A stretch of DNA of 48,941 bases from Rhodospirillales bacterium 70-18. GTDB lineage: Bacteria; Pseudomonadota; Alphaproteobacteria; Acetobacterales; Acetobacteraceae. Within the stretch, counting starts at the first letter, position 1. Every line of letters begins with the position of its first letter. A model generated the notes under the pieces. It worked only from the letters and a program-made list of their open reading frames with translations. It was not told the DNA's origin and ran no database searches. This document shows, in pieces, positions 32,688 to 40,651 of this stretch. The stretch is taken from contig MKWE01000053.1 in NCBI GenBank assembly GCA_001899585.1, forward strand, positions 249,062 to 298,002, read 5' to 3'. The position numbers and the translations under genes were made by a program.

Positions 32688-35210
32688 ATGCCCGAATCAA
32701 CCGCCCCCCTCCGCCCGCCGCCGCTCTCCCCCGGGCGGGTGTCCGACCTGCTGTCGCGCGCCGGGCTGTCGCCGCAGCGGGGCGAGGCGCTGGCGGTGAT
32801 CGCCCGGCTGGCGGCCGACGGCATCGCCGACCCCACCGCGCCGCAGGCCGTCGCCGCGCTGGAGGCGGTGCGGGCCAATCCGCCGGGTGCTGCCGCCGGC
32901 CAGGATGTCGTCGCGCCGGGGCTGGCGGTGGAGGCGGGCGAGGCGGCGACCTTGCTGCTGGCACTGGGGGCCGCGCCCGCGCCGGCGGCGGTGCGGGCGG
33001 CGCTGCTGGGCCTGCGCCGGGCCGGCTGGCCGCGCCGCATGGGGCTGCTGGCCACTTCCGTGCCCGGCCTGCCGTGGCGCCGGGTGGACCAGGAGCAGGC
33101 CGCCGCCGCGCTGGACGATCCGGCGGCCGATGACGCGGGCCTGATGGCGGCGCTGGAAGCCGCCGTCGCCGCGCGGCTGCGCGCCGCCGGCACGCCCGAG
33201 GCGGCGCTGGCGCAGGCGATGGCCGATCTGGCCGGTCGGCTGGGCAAGGAGCCGGCGATGGACGAGGTGGCCGATTGCGCCGCCTGCGTCGCCGGCGCCT
33301 TCGCGCTGCCGGACGCCGCCGGCTTCGTCACCCGCATCGCCGCCGCCGAGCGCGCCCGCCGCCGCGAGTTGCGCGCCGCCGAGCGCGCCGCCCGCGAGGC
33401 CCGCGCCGCCGAGGAGGCGCGCCAGGCGGCGTGGGAGCGCAGCCTGGTGGCCGCCGAGGCAATCCCGGCGCTGCTCGGCTGCACCGAGGCGGAGGCCTCG
33501 CGCTGGATCCGCGCCGGGCTGATCCAGCCGGCCCGCCGGGTGACGCGGCGGCATGGCGGCAAGAGCGTGCGCCACAGCGAGTTCGACCCGGAGGCCCTGG
33601 CGGCGCTGCGGCCGGAACTGGCCGGCTGGCGGGCCGCCGACGCGCAGCCCGGCCGCGCCGCGCCGCGTGGCCGGGGCCAGCCGGCCCACGCGCCCGCCGC
33701 CGAGCCGGCGCGCGGCACCAGCGCGCAGAACGCCGCCGTCGCCCGGGTGGCGGCGCTGGACCGCTATGCCGCGCATTTCCGCACCGCCCGCGCGCTGAAC
33801 CGCCGCATCATCCTGGTGACCGGCCCGACCAACAGCGGCAAGACCCATTATGCGCTCGACCGGCTGGCCGCCGCGCCCTCGGGCCTGGCGCTGGCGCCGC
33901 TGCGGCTGCTGGCGCACGAGTTCCGCGAGGGCCTGGCCGCGCGCGGGGTGGCGGTGTCGCTGACCACCGGGGAGGAGCGCGACCTGGTGCCCGGCGCCCG
34001 GCATGTGGCCGCCACGGTGGAGATGTGCCCGTTCCAGAACCCGGTCGATGTGGCGGTGATCGACGAGGCGCAGATGCTGGACGACCCCGACCGGGGCGCG
34101 GCCTGGACGGCGGCGATCATGGGGGTGCCGGCGCGCGAGGTGATCGTGCTGGGGGCGCCGGACTGCGCCGCCATGGTGCACCGCGTGGCCGCGCTGTGCG
34201 CCGACCCGGTGGAGGAAATTCGGCTGGAGCGTAAATCGCCGCTGGCCGCCGCCGCGCAGCCGGTGAAGCTGGCCGAGCTGACCAAGGGCGACGCGCTGAT
34301 CGCCTTCTCGCGCCGCGAGGTGCTGGATTTCCGCGCCGCCCTGATGGCGCGCGGCCGCAGCGTCGCCTGCGTCTACGGCGCGCTGTCGCCCGAGGTGCGC
34401 CGGGCCGAGGCGCGGCGCTTCCGCGAGGGGGCGGCCGATATCCTGGTGGCCACCGACGCGATCGGCATGGGGCTGAATTTCGGCCCGCTGCGCCGGGTGG
34501 TGTTCTCCGCCCTGTCGAAATGGGACGGCCGCGAGCAGCGCCCGCTCTCGGTGCAGGACATCAAGCAGATCGGCGGCCGGGCCGGGCGGTTCGGCCACCA
34601 GGACGAGGGGCTGGTGGGCGTGCTGGCCGGCGCCGGCGAGCCGGCCACCATCGCCCGCGCGCTGACCGCCACCCCGGCGCCGCCGGCCGACCAGCGGCCA
34701 TACGTGGCGCCGGATGCCGACATCGTCGCCGCCGTGGCCGCCGAGATCGGCACCGAGAGCCTGTACGGCACGCTGATCCGCATCGGCCGCGCGGTGCTGC
34801 GCGCCGACGACCCGAATTACCGGCTGGCCGACCTGGCGCCGCAGATCGCCATCGCCGGCGCCACCGACCGGCTGGACCTGCCGCTGCTGGCGCGGTGGAC
34901 CTATGCGCTGTGCCCGGTGAACATCCGCGACCGCGGGGTGGAGCGGCTGGCCCGCTGGGCGCTGGACCATGCCGCCGGCCGCGCGGTGCCGCCGCCCACG
35001 GCCGGGCACCTGCCGCCGCCCGACCGGGCGGGGCACGAGGAGCAGGAGCGGGCCGAGAAGATCTATCGCCGCCTGGTCTCCTGGCGCTGGCTGTCGCTGC
35101 GGTTTCCCGAGCCGTACGCCGCCGCCGAGCAGGCGCTGGCCGAGGGCGAGCGGCTGAACGCCTGGATCGAAGCGGTCCTGGCCAGCCGTCCGCGCGCGCG
35201 CGCCAAATAG
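32688..35210 (+). CDS. Suv3-like SF2 RNA helicase with long N-terminal extension
   Basis: Helicase of 840 residues. The core starts near residue 370: motif I GPTNSGKTHYAL (379-390), motif II DEAQM (459-463), lobe 2 with DALIAFSRREVLDF and ILVATDAIGMGLNF, and motif VI QIGGRAGRFG. This set is characteristic of Suv3, the degradosome helicase of mitochondria, found widely in alphaproteobacteria. The N-terminal 370 residues are Ala/Arg-rich, with a probable helix-turn-helix at about 258-310 (PALLGCTEAEASRWIRAGLI) preceded by a long charged helix (RARRRELRAAERAAREARAA). The last 60 residues resemble the Suv3 C-terminal domain. ATG at 32688 was chosen; the frame opens earlier but overlaps the divergent gene. 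It probably acts in RNA turnover. Confidence 0.88.
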   Translation: MPESTAPLRPPPLSPGRVSDLLSRAGLSPQRGEALAVIARLAADGIADPTAPQAVAALEAVRANPPGAAAGQDVVAPGLAVEAGEAATLLLALGAAPAPAAVRAALLGLRRAGWPRRMGLLATSVPGLPWRRVDQEQAAAALDDPAADDAGLMAALEAAVAARLRAAGTPEAALAQAMADLAGRLGKEPAMDEVADCAACVAGAFALPDAAGFVTRIAAAERARRRELRAAERAAREARAAEEARQAAWERSLVAAEAIPALLGCTEAEASRWIRAGLIQPARRVTRRHGGKSVRHSEFDPEALAALRPELAGWRAADAQPGRAAPRGRGQPAHAPAAEPARGTSAQNAAVARVAALDRYAAHFRTARALNRRIILVTGPTNSGKTHYALDRLAAAPSGLALAPLRLLAHEFREGLAARGVAVSLTTGEERDLVPGARHVAATVEMCPFQNPVDVAVIDEAQMLDDPDRGAAWTAAIMGVPAREVIVLGAPDCAAMVHRVAALCADPVEEIRLERKSPLAAAAQPVKLAELTKGDALIAFSRREVLDFRAALMARGRSVACVYGALSPEVRRAEARRFREGAADILVATDAIGMGLNFGPLRRVVFSALSKWDGREQRPLSVQDIKQIGGRAGRFGHQDEGLVGVLAGAGEPATIARALTATPAPPADQRPYVAPDADIVAAVAAEIGTESLYGTLIRIGRAVLRADDPNYRLADLAPQIAIAGATDRLDLPLLARWTYALCPVNIRDRGVERLARWALDHAAGRAVPPPTAGHLPPPDRAGHEEQERAEKIYRRLVSWRWLSLRFPEPYAAAEQALAEGERLNAWIEAVLASRPRARAK

Positions 35211-35357
35211 GCTGGCCGCCCCCGCACGACAGGAAGTTGCGCGCCCATGCGGCTACCGCAACGCGGCTGTGATGCGGCTCACAGCGCCGCCGGCGGGTTG
35301 CGGGCAAGGTCCATCCCAGAGCGGCGGGCCAGACCGCCGCGACGGAGGGCTTGGATC

Positions 35358-36128
35358 ATGACGACGCAAAAGCACATCCTGATCGTGGACGCCGACCGGG
35401 CCGCGCGGATGCCGCTGGCCAGCATGCTGACCGGCATGCTCGCCGGCCCCGGGGCCCCGGCGGTGCTGCATGCCACCAGCGGCGGCGAGGCCGCCGCGAT
35501 GGTGATGGCCCGCGAGCCGCGGGTGGATGCGATGATCCTGGAGGCGGAGTTGCCGGACGAGCCGGGCAGCGCGCTGTGCGACCGGCTGCGTCGCCGGGGC
35601 GTGCGCATCCCGATCATCCTGGTGAGCGGCCAGGGCGACGAGGCCGACGTGGTGCGCGGCCTGGATGCCGGCGCCAACGACTACGTGGTGCGGCCGTACC
35701 GCCCCACCGAGCTGCTGGCCCGGCTGCGGGCGCAGCTGCGCGCCTTCGAGGTGAGCGAGGACGCGGTGCTGAGCATCGGGCCCTACCTGTTCCGCCCCGG
35801 CAGCCGGCAATTGCACGACACCGCCGGCAACCACCGCATCCGCCTGACCGAGAAGGAGACGGCGGTGCTGAAATACCTCTACCGCGCCGGCGGCGAGCCG
35901 GTGGGCCGCAAGGCGCTGCTGCGCGAGGTGTGGGGCTACAGCCCGACCGCCAGCACCCATACGGTGGAGACGCATATCTACCGCCTGCGCCGCAAGATCG
36001 AGCCGGACCCGACGCGGATCACCCTGCTGGTCAACGAGGATGGCGGCTACCGGCTGGACCCCAACTGGCGGCCGGAGCCGGTGCGGCGCTGGGGGGCGAC
36101 GATGGGGCTGGTGGCGCTGGGGGCGTAG
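35358..36128 (+). CDS. OmpR-family response regulator with atypical receiver (Asp to Glu)
   Basis: DNA-binding response regulator of 256 residues: receiver domain 5-130 and OmpR winged helix about 135-240 (RLTEKETAVLKYLYRAGGEP, THTVETHIYRLRRKIEPD). In the receiver, Asp11/Asp13 are present and Ser90 occupies the Ser/Thr position, but the phospho-acceptor position reads ILEAELPD with Glu62 in place of Asp, and the invariant Lys is Arg112 (YVVRPY). No histidine kinase is adjacent. The domain therefore probably works without phosphorylation, perhaps locked in an active-like state by Glu (inference). Upstream Met/Val codons were rejected because MTTQKHILIVDAD is the normal receiver start. Confidence 0.88.
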   Translation: MTTQKHILIVDADRAARMPLASMLTGMLAGPGAPAVLHATSGGEAAAMVMAREPRVDAMILEAELPDEPGSALCDRLRRRGVRIPIILVSGQGDEADVVRGLDAGANDYVVRPYRPTELLARLRAQLRAFEVSEDAVLSIGPYLFRPGSRQLHDTAGNHRIRLTEKETAVLKYLYRAGGEPVGRKALLREVWGYSPTASTHTVETHIYRLRRKIEPDPTRITLLVNEDGGYRLDPNWRPEPVRRWGATMGLVALGA

Positions 36129-36145
36129 GGCGGCGGGGTAGGTCG

Positions 36146-36197
36146 CAAAGAGACGTAGAGGCGAAGAGGGGGCCCTCTTTGCCTCTACGTCTCTTTG
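36146..36197 (+). terminator. 52-bp near-perfect hairpin after the response regulator gene
   Basis: CAAAGAGACGTAGAGGC (36146-36162) pairs with 36181-36197, and the stem continues inward through 36170/36173 with one G-T wobble, giving a 25-bp stem with almost no loop. It begins 18 bp after the stop codon. Position suggests a terminator, but only a weak T-tract follows; its near-perfect symmetry also fits a mobile intergenic repeat. Confidence 0.7.
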
Positions 36198-36337
36198 TGG
36201 AGTCTTGCTGTGGCCGGGAGCGGGCGCGCAGGTTAGGTGCGGCCCGTCGCTTTCGCGTTGAAGTGGCGGGTTGTGCCTACTTGACGGCGACCGATTGGAT
36301 CTTGCGCGGGAGTTCGTAACAAGGCGAGGACACAAGG
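36198..36337. other. Intergenic region before the HIRAN gene
   Basis: Together with the hairpin this makes a 304-bp gap without an assigned gene up to 36432. Base composition becomes progressively less GC-rich towards the right. No operator, RNA gene or coding pattern is seen apart from the small reading frame listed next. Confidence 0.4.
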
Positions 36338-36493
36338 ATGCTTGGATGGTTGCGCAGGCTCCTCGGCACAAATAAGCAGCAGCGTGACGGTGCGCGGCTT
36401 GATCCGTCGCAGCCGTTAGCCCCAGCGCGCCCATGGCGCCCTGCGACAACAAGAGATTACCGGCACGATGCGTCGTTTCGGTGGCTCCAGTAG
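36338..36493 (+). CDS. Short reading frame, possibly the detached N-terminus of the HIRAN protein
   Basis: A 51-codon frame starts at ATG 36338 with a plausible ribosome site (GGCGAGG). It begins MLGWLRRLLGTNKQQRDGAR and stops at 36491-36493. An amphipathic start of this kind (x-WLRRLLG) is common at the head of small HIRAN-domain proteins, whereas the HIRAN frame that overlaps it has no ribosome site at its first ATG. A one-base shift between 36403 and 36490 would join the two. It may instead be a non-coding frame. Confidence 0.35.
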   Translation: MLGWLRRLLGTNKQQRDGARLDPSQPLAPARPWRPATTRDYRHDASFRWLQ

Positions 36494-37158
36494 GAACTCC
36501 AGTCTTCACGGAATTCCACAATTCTGTTGCCGGCGTTACATTTTCGAACCCCGACGGAAGGTCACGACAGGACATAATTCAGCATAGCGTGCATGCTGGG
36601 ATGCCGCTCACCTTGGTCCTTGAGAACGATAACTTGCAGAATCAACACGCTGTAGCGCTCTTCACACCAGCGGGTCACCAGATAGGTTATCTGAACCGGA
36701 GGACGGCAGCTGACGTCAGGGACCATATTAACGAAGGCCGATATCTGCAGATCACGGTCTCGGCAACAACGGGTGGAGCGACGGACAGGCCCACACGCGG
36801 GGTTAATATCTTAGTCAAGGTTCTGGCAGTTCCCGCGGACCTCCCAATGCGAAAAGCCGACTCCCGCAAATCTGTGGCTGCCGTGAAGCGTGAAGGGCGG
36901 TACAAGGAGGTTAAAGCTTGGTTTCTGGATGATATAGAAGAGCATGAGAAAATTCACGGAGATATCATTACAGGTGTATCAGTTTGGTCCTATGAACAAC
37001 TGGCAAATCTGTTTAGAAAACAAAAAAGATGGTCAGATGAGGTTGATATACTAAAGCGTTATATGTCTCTTCCGGAAACAAGAAGGATGATAGTTACTGA
37101 TAGACTTCGACGTGTTCTCGATACTGCGATTGGCCGACTGAAGGAAGGGCAGAGCTAA
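36433..37158 (+). CDS. HIRAN-domain protein, AT-rich and probably acquired
   Basis: Protein of up to 241 residues. Residues about 27-131 match a HIRAN domain: FHNSVAGVTFSNPDG, LTLVLENDNLQNQHAVALF and HQIGYLNRRTAADVRDHI. HIRAN domains bind 3' DNA ends or damaged/stalled DNA and occur fused to SNF2 helicases or alone. The C-terminal 90 residues are charged and helical with one TPR-like unit (SYEQLANLFRKQKRWSDEVD). Codon use is far more AT-rich than all neighbours, mainly beyond 36880, suggesting horizontal transfer. The start is uncertain: ATG 36433 lacks a ribosome site, GTG 36481 is another option, and the real N-terminus may lie in the other frame from 36338. Confidence 0.7.
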   Translation: MAPCDNKRLPARCVVSVAPVGTPVFTEFHNSVAGVTFSNPDGRSRQDIIQHSVHAGMPLTLVLENDNLQNQHAVALFTPAGHQIGYLNRRTAADVRDHINEGRYLQITVSATTGGATDRPTRGVNILVKVLAVPADLPMRKADSRKSVAAVKREGRYKEVKAWFLDDIEEHEKIHGDIITGVSVWSYEQLANLFRKQKRWSDEVDILKRYMSLPETRRMIVTDRLRRVLDTAIGRLKEGQS

Positions 37159-37177
37159 GGATTGCCATGATTGCACT

Positions 37178-38551
37178 TTAGCTAGCTGCCACCATGTGTG
37201 CCGCAGCCGTGGCGGGGAAGCGCACATCCGCCAGCGTGTCCAGCTTCCACAGCCGCTCCAGCAGGGTGGCGGCGGCGGCCTGGCCCACCGCCGGGGCGGC
37301 GAGTTCGAAGAATTTGTCGGTGAGTTCGCCGTCGCTCAGCGGCGCGTCCGGGTCGCCCTTGCGGGTGGCCTGGTAGTGGTGCAGCTCGGTGCCGTCGCGC
37401 AGGCGGAAGGTGATGCGCGCGGAGCGGCGGGCGGGGAAGTCGGCGGCGCATTGCGGGTCGATCACCACGTCCACGCGCTGCATCAGCGCCTGCACCGCCG
37501 GGTCGGCGAGGCGGGGCGGGGTGAAGGCATCGATGCGCACATTGCCGTGAACCAGGGCGGTGGCCACCGTGTAGGGGGTGCTGAACCGGCCCTCGAACGG
37601 GGTGGCGACCGATTTGCGGCCGGTCACCTCCACGGTGGCGCGGTAGCCGCCGATGGTGATGCGCTCGATCGCCTCGGGCGCGATGGCGTGGGCGGCCTGC
37701 AACGCCAGCGCGCCGTCGATGGCGGCGAAGCAGTGGCCGCAGCAGCCGTGGTTCTTGAAGGTCATGCGGGTGATGTTGTAGCGGCTGCCCAGCGCCTCGG
37801 TGGCGCGCGACCAGTCGGGGTTCTCGCTCATCGCCGCACCGAAGCCGGCGGCGCCCTCCAGCACGTCCAGCGCGCCGGTGACGCCGTGGGCGGCGCCCAG
37901 GGCGGCCATGGCGCCGGCGTCGGCGGCGTGGCCGGCATGCAGCGGCTTGGACATCGCGTCCGAGCGGAACGCCTGTTGCAACGCGGCGGCGAAGGTGCCG
38001 GCAGTGGCCAGCGCATGGGCGGTGCGGCCGGCATCCAGCTTCAGCACCGTGGCGACGCCGGCGGCGGCCCCGAAGGTGCCGATGGTGCCGGTGGTGTGCC
38101 AGAACTTGTAGTGCGAGGGCTGCACCGCGACGCCGATGCGGGTGGAGACCTCGTAGCCGACCACGATGGCGCGCAGCAGCGCCTCGCCATCGGCGCCGCG
38201 CGCCTGGGCGGCGGCCAGCGACGCGCCGATCACCGGGCAGCCGGGGTGGTAGACGGCGTCGCGGAAGATGTCGTCGAACTCGATGGTGTGGCTGGCGGTG
38301 GCGTTGATGAGGGCGGCGGCGCGCAGGCTGGCGCGGCGGCCGGGGCTTCCGTAGACGATGGCCTGGCCGTGGCCGAGCTCGTCGGCCAGCCCTTGCGCCA
38401 GCAGCGTGGCGGGGGGCAGCAGCGCGCCGGGCAACAGGGCGGCGAACCAGTCGATCAGCGCGCGCTTGGCGTGGTGGCGGACCTCGCCCGAGAGCGGGGC
38501 GGTCTGCTCGCCGGCGGCGTATTCGGCGAGGGCTTCGGCGACGGTGGGCAT
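37178..38551 (-). CDS. MmgE/PrpD-family protein
   Basis: Protein of 457 residues of the MmgE/PrpD family, which includes 2-methylcitrate dehydratase and cis-aconitate decarboxylase. Family marks are ATASHTIEFDDIFRDAVYHPG near the active site, KFWHTTGTIGTFGAAAG, and KNHGCCGHCFAAIDGAL. No prpB or prpC gene is nearby, so a methylcitrate role is not supported; many family members in CoA-transferase neighbourhoods act on other dicarboxylic acids. The downstream gap to the AT-rich HIRAN gene is only 19 bp, suggesting an insertion boundary there. Confidence 0.9.
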   Translation of the reverse strand: MPTVAEALAEYAAGEQTAPLSGEVRHHAKRALIDWFAALLPGALLPPATLLAQGLADELGHGQAIVYGSPGRRASLRAAALINATASHTIEFDDIFRDAVYHPGCPVIGASLAAAQARGADGEALLRAIVVGYEVSTRIGVAVQPSHYKFWHTTGTIGTFGAAAGVATVLKLDAGRTAHALATAGTFAAALQQAFRSDAMSKPLHAGHAADAGAMAALGAAHGVTGALDVLEGAAGFGAAMSENPDWSRATEALGSRYNITRMTFKNHGCCGHCFAAIDGALALQAAHAIAPEAIERITIGGYRATVEVTGRKSVATPFEGRFSTPYTVATALVHGNVRIDAFTPPRLADPAVQALMQRVDVVIDPQCAADFPARRSARITFRLRDGTELHHYQATRKGDPDAPLSDGELTDKFFELAAPAVGQAAAATLLERLWKLDTLADVRFPATAAAHMVAAS

Positions 38552-38625
38552 GACGGGCGCTCCCGGACGGCTTGTTGCCGGCAGTCTATAGCGTGATGAC
38601 CGAAGGTGGAATCACCGGAGGTCTG

Positions 38626-38657
38626 AATCACGCGCCAAAACAAAATGCTAGAGCGTG
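38626..38657 (-). repeat. Dispersed 32-bp repeat, copy 2
   Basis: Reverse-orientation copy of 5663-5694 (26 of 32 matches) in the gap between the SGNH hydrolase and the MmgE/PrpD gene. A further GCGTGAT at about 38590 and AATCACGC at 38626 form an inverted pair. The repeat overlaps the stop codon of the SGNH gene (38648-38650). Confidence 0.6.
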
Positions 38658-39451
38658 TGGTCGCGGTCGCCCATCAGGCGGGCGAGCGTCGGCTCGATGG
38701 CCGCGGCGATGCGCGCCATGCCGGCCGGGCTGGGGTGCAGGGCAGGGGCGGGGGGGCTGAGCCGCGGGTCGACGAACAGGGTGCGGTCCAGCCGGCCGTC
38801 GCGCAGCAGCAGGGGGCCGACATCCATGTAGGTGACGTTCGCGACGCGGCTGGCGGCGTAGGTGGCGTGCAGGGCGCGGTTGACCGCCTGGCCGGTCTCG
38901 GCGACCCAGGGGCCGCGGTCGCTGGGCAGGATGCCGAGCAGCAGAAGCTGGGTGCGCGGCAGGCGGCGGCGGGCCTCGTTCACCACCGCCTCGATGCCGA
39001 GCACATTGTCCTCGGCGGGCCAGTGGACGCGGCCGAGATTGTTGGCGCCGATCAGGATCACCGCCGCCTTGGGCGACAACCCCTCCAACTCGCCATGCAT
39101 CATGCGCCAGAGCAGGTGGCTGGTGGCATCGCCGATGAAGCCGAGGTTGAGGGCGTGGCGGTCGCCGTAGAATTTCCGCCAGATCGGCTGGAAGTCGCGC
39201 CAGACGGGCGGGCCGACATATTCCCATTGCTGGGTGATGGAGTCGCCGAGCCAGACCAGGTCGTGGCGGCCGGTGCGGATTTCGGCCAGCTTCGCCTCGT
39301 GCCGGCGGCGCCACCAGGCGGTGGAGAGGCGGTCGATCGGCTCGGCGGCGAGCGGCACGCGGCGGCGGAGGGGCGGGTGAGGCAGGGCGGGCCCGGCGGC
39401 GCCGGCGAGCAGGCCGGCGGCGCCGAGCAGCAGGGTGCGGCGGGTGGTCAT
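38648..39451 (-). CDS. SGNH/GDSL-type hydrolase, secreted
   Basis: Protein of 267 residues. The N-terminus MTTRRTLLLGAAGLLAGAAG is a signal peptide of Tat appearance (TRRTLLLG). Esterase blocks are block I LVWLGDSITQQWE with catalytic Ser, block II FIGDATSHLLWR, block III LIGANNLG, and block V DPRLSPPAPALHPSPAGM with the Asp/His region. It resembles PAF-acetylhydrolase-like lipases and acetylxylan esterases. The ATG at 39451 overlaps the CoA-transferase stop by 4 bp, so the two are translationally coupled. The substrate is unknown. Confidence 0.87.
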   Translation of the reverse strand: MTTRRTLLLGAAGLLAGAAGPALPHPPLRRRVPLAAEPIDRLSTAWWRRRHEAKLAEIRTGRHDLVWLGDSITQQWEYVGPPVWRDFQPIWRKFYGDRHALNLGFIGDATSHLLWRMMHGELEGLSPKAAVILIGANNLGRVHWPAEDNVLGIEAVVNEARRRLPRTQLLLLGILPSDRGPWVAETGQAVNRALHATYAASRVANVTYMDVGPLLLRDGRLDRTLFVDPRLSPPAPALHPSPAGMARIAAAIEPTLARLMGDRDHTL

Positions 39452-40638
39452 GGCGTTTGCTGCCCTTTCACGGCGCCGATCTCGGCCGCCGACAGGCCGG
39501 CCTCGCGCAGCACCTCGTCGGTGTGCTCGCCCAGGCGCGGCGGCGGGCGGCGGATTTCGGCGGGGGTGCCGAAGTAGTCCACCGGAATGGCCAACGTGGT
39601 CATGGCGCCCTCGGTCGGGTGGTCCATGCGGCGGAAGAAATCGACCTCGCGCAGATAGGGGTCGTCGCGGAGGTCTTCCAGCGTGTTGGCGGGGCCGTGC
39701 GGCAGGTCGGCGTCGGCCAGCAGGGCCAGCCACTCGGCGGTGCTGCGCCGGGCCATCTCCTCGGTGACCACGCCGTAGACCAGGTCGATGTTGTCGGCGC
39801 GGGCGGAGATGCTGGCGAAGCGCGGGTCGGCCATCAGCTCGGGGCGGCCGAACACGCGGAACAGGCGGGTCCATTGGTCGTCGGTGACGGCGATGAGGCA
39901 CAGGAAGCCGTCGGCGGTGGCGTAGGGGCGGCGGTGCGGGGTGAGCATGCGGGTGTAGCCGATGCCCTGGGCGGGGTCGTCGATGCTGTGGCCCCAGAGG
40001 TGCTCGGGCAGCAGAAAGGCCAGCACGGTGTCGAGCATCGGCACGTGCAGGGCCTGGCCGCGCCCGGTGCGCTCGCGGTGATAGAGCGCCATGCCGATGG
40101 CGCCGGCGAGCACGTGGCCGGTGAGCTTGTCGGCCATCACGGTGGGGACGTAGCGCGGCCCGTCCGCCCCTGTGGCGCGGCCGTTGAGGCTGGCCAGGCC
40201 GCTGCGGCCCTGGATGATGTCGTCATAGGCCGGCTCGTCGCGCAGGCTGGAGGACATGCGGTAGCCGGTGGCCGAGGCGTGGATGAGGCGCGGGTTGCGG
40301 GTGGCCAGGGCGTCGTAGTCCAGCCCCGCCCGGGTGGCGGCGGCCAGGCGCATGTTGTGGACGAACACGTCCGCGCCGTCGATCAGCCGCAGCAGGGCGG
40401 CGCGGGCCTCGGGGCGCTTGAGGTCCAGCACCAGGCTGCGCTTGTTGCGGTTGAGGTTGACGAAATAGGCGCCCATGCCGGGCGACCGGCGCGGGCCGAC
40501 ATGGCGCACCGCGTCGCCGCCCGGCGGCTCCACCTTGATCACGTCGGCGCCGGCGTCGCCCAGCACCTGGGTGCCCATCGGGCCCAGCACGGTGCCGGTC
40601 AGGTCGATGACCCGCACGCCCTCCAGCGGTCCGGCCAC
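39448..40638 (-). CDS. CaiB/BaiF-family (class III) CoA-transferase
   Basis: Class III CoA-transferase of 396 residues. N-terminal GVRVIDLTGTVLGPMGTQVLGDAGADVIKVE-type block (read as MAGPLEGVRVIDLTG onward), NLNRNKRSLVLDLK, and the catalytic Asp in EPAYDDIIQGRSGL. These enzymes move CoA between carboxylic acids. The acid is not readable; the neighbouring MmgE/PrpD protein and SGNH hydrolase suggest a shared organic-acid route (inference). It lies 13 bp downstream of the uppP-like gene. Confidence 0.92.
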   Translation of the reverse strand: MAGPLEGVRVIDLTGTVLGPMGTQVLGDAGADVIKVEPPGGDAVRHVGPRRSPGMGAYFVNLNRNKRSLVLDLKRPEARAALLRLIDGADVFVHNMRLAAATRAGLDYDALATRNPRLIHASATGYRMSSSLRDEPAYDDIIQGRSGLASLNGRATGADGPRYVPTVMADKLTGHVLAGAIGMALYHRERTGRGQALHVPMLDTVLAFLLPEHLWGHSIDDPAQGIGYTRMLTPHRRPYATADGFLCLIAVTDDQWTRLFRVFGRPELMADPRFASISARADNIDLVYGVVTEEMARRSTAEWLALLADADLPHGPANTLEDLRDDPYLREVDFFRRMDHPTEGAMTTLAIPVDYFGTPAEIRRPPPRLGEHTDEVLREAGLSAAEIGAVKGQQTP

Positions 40639-40651
40639 GGCGCGCCCTCCC

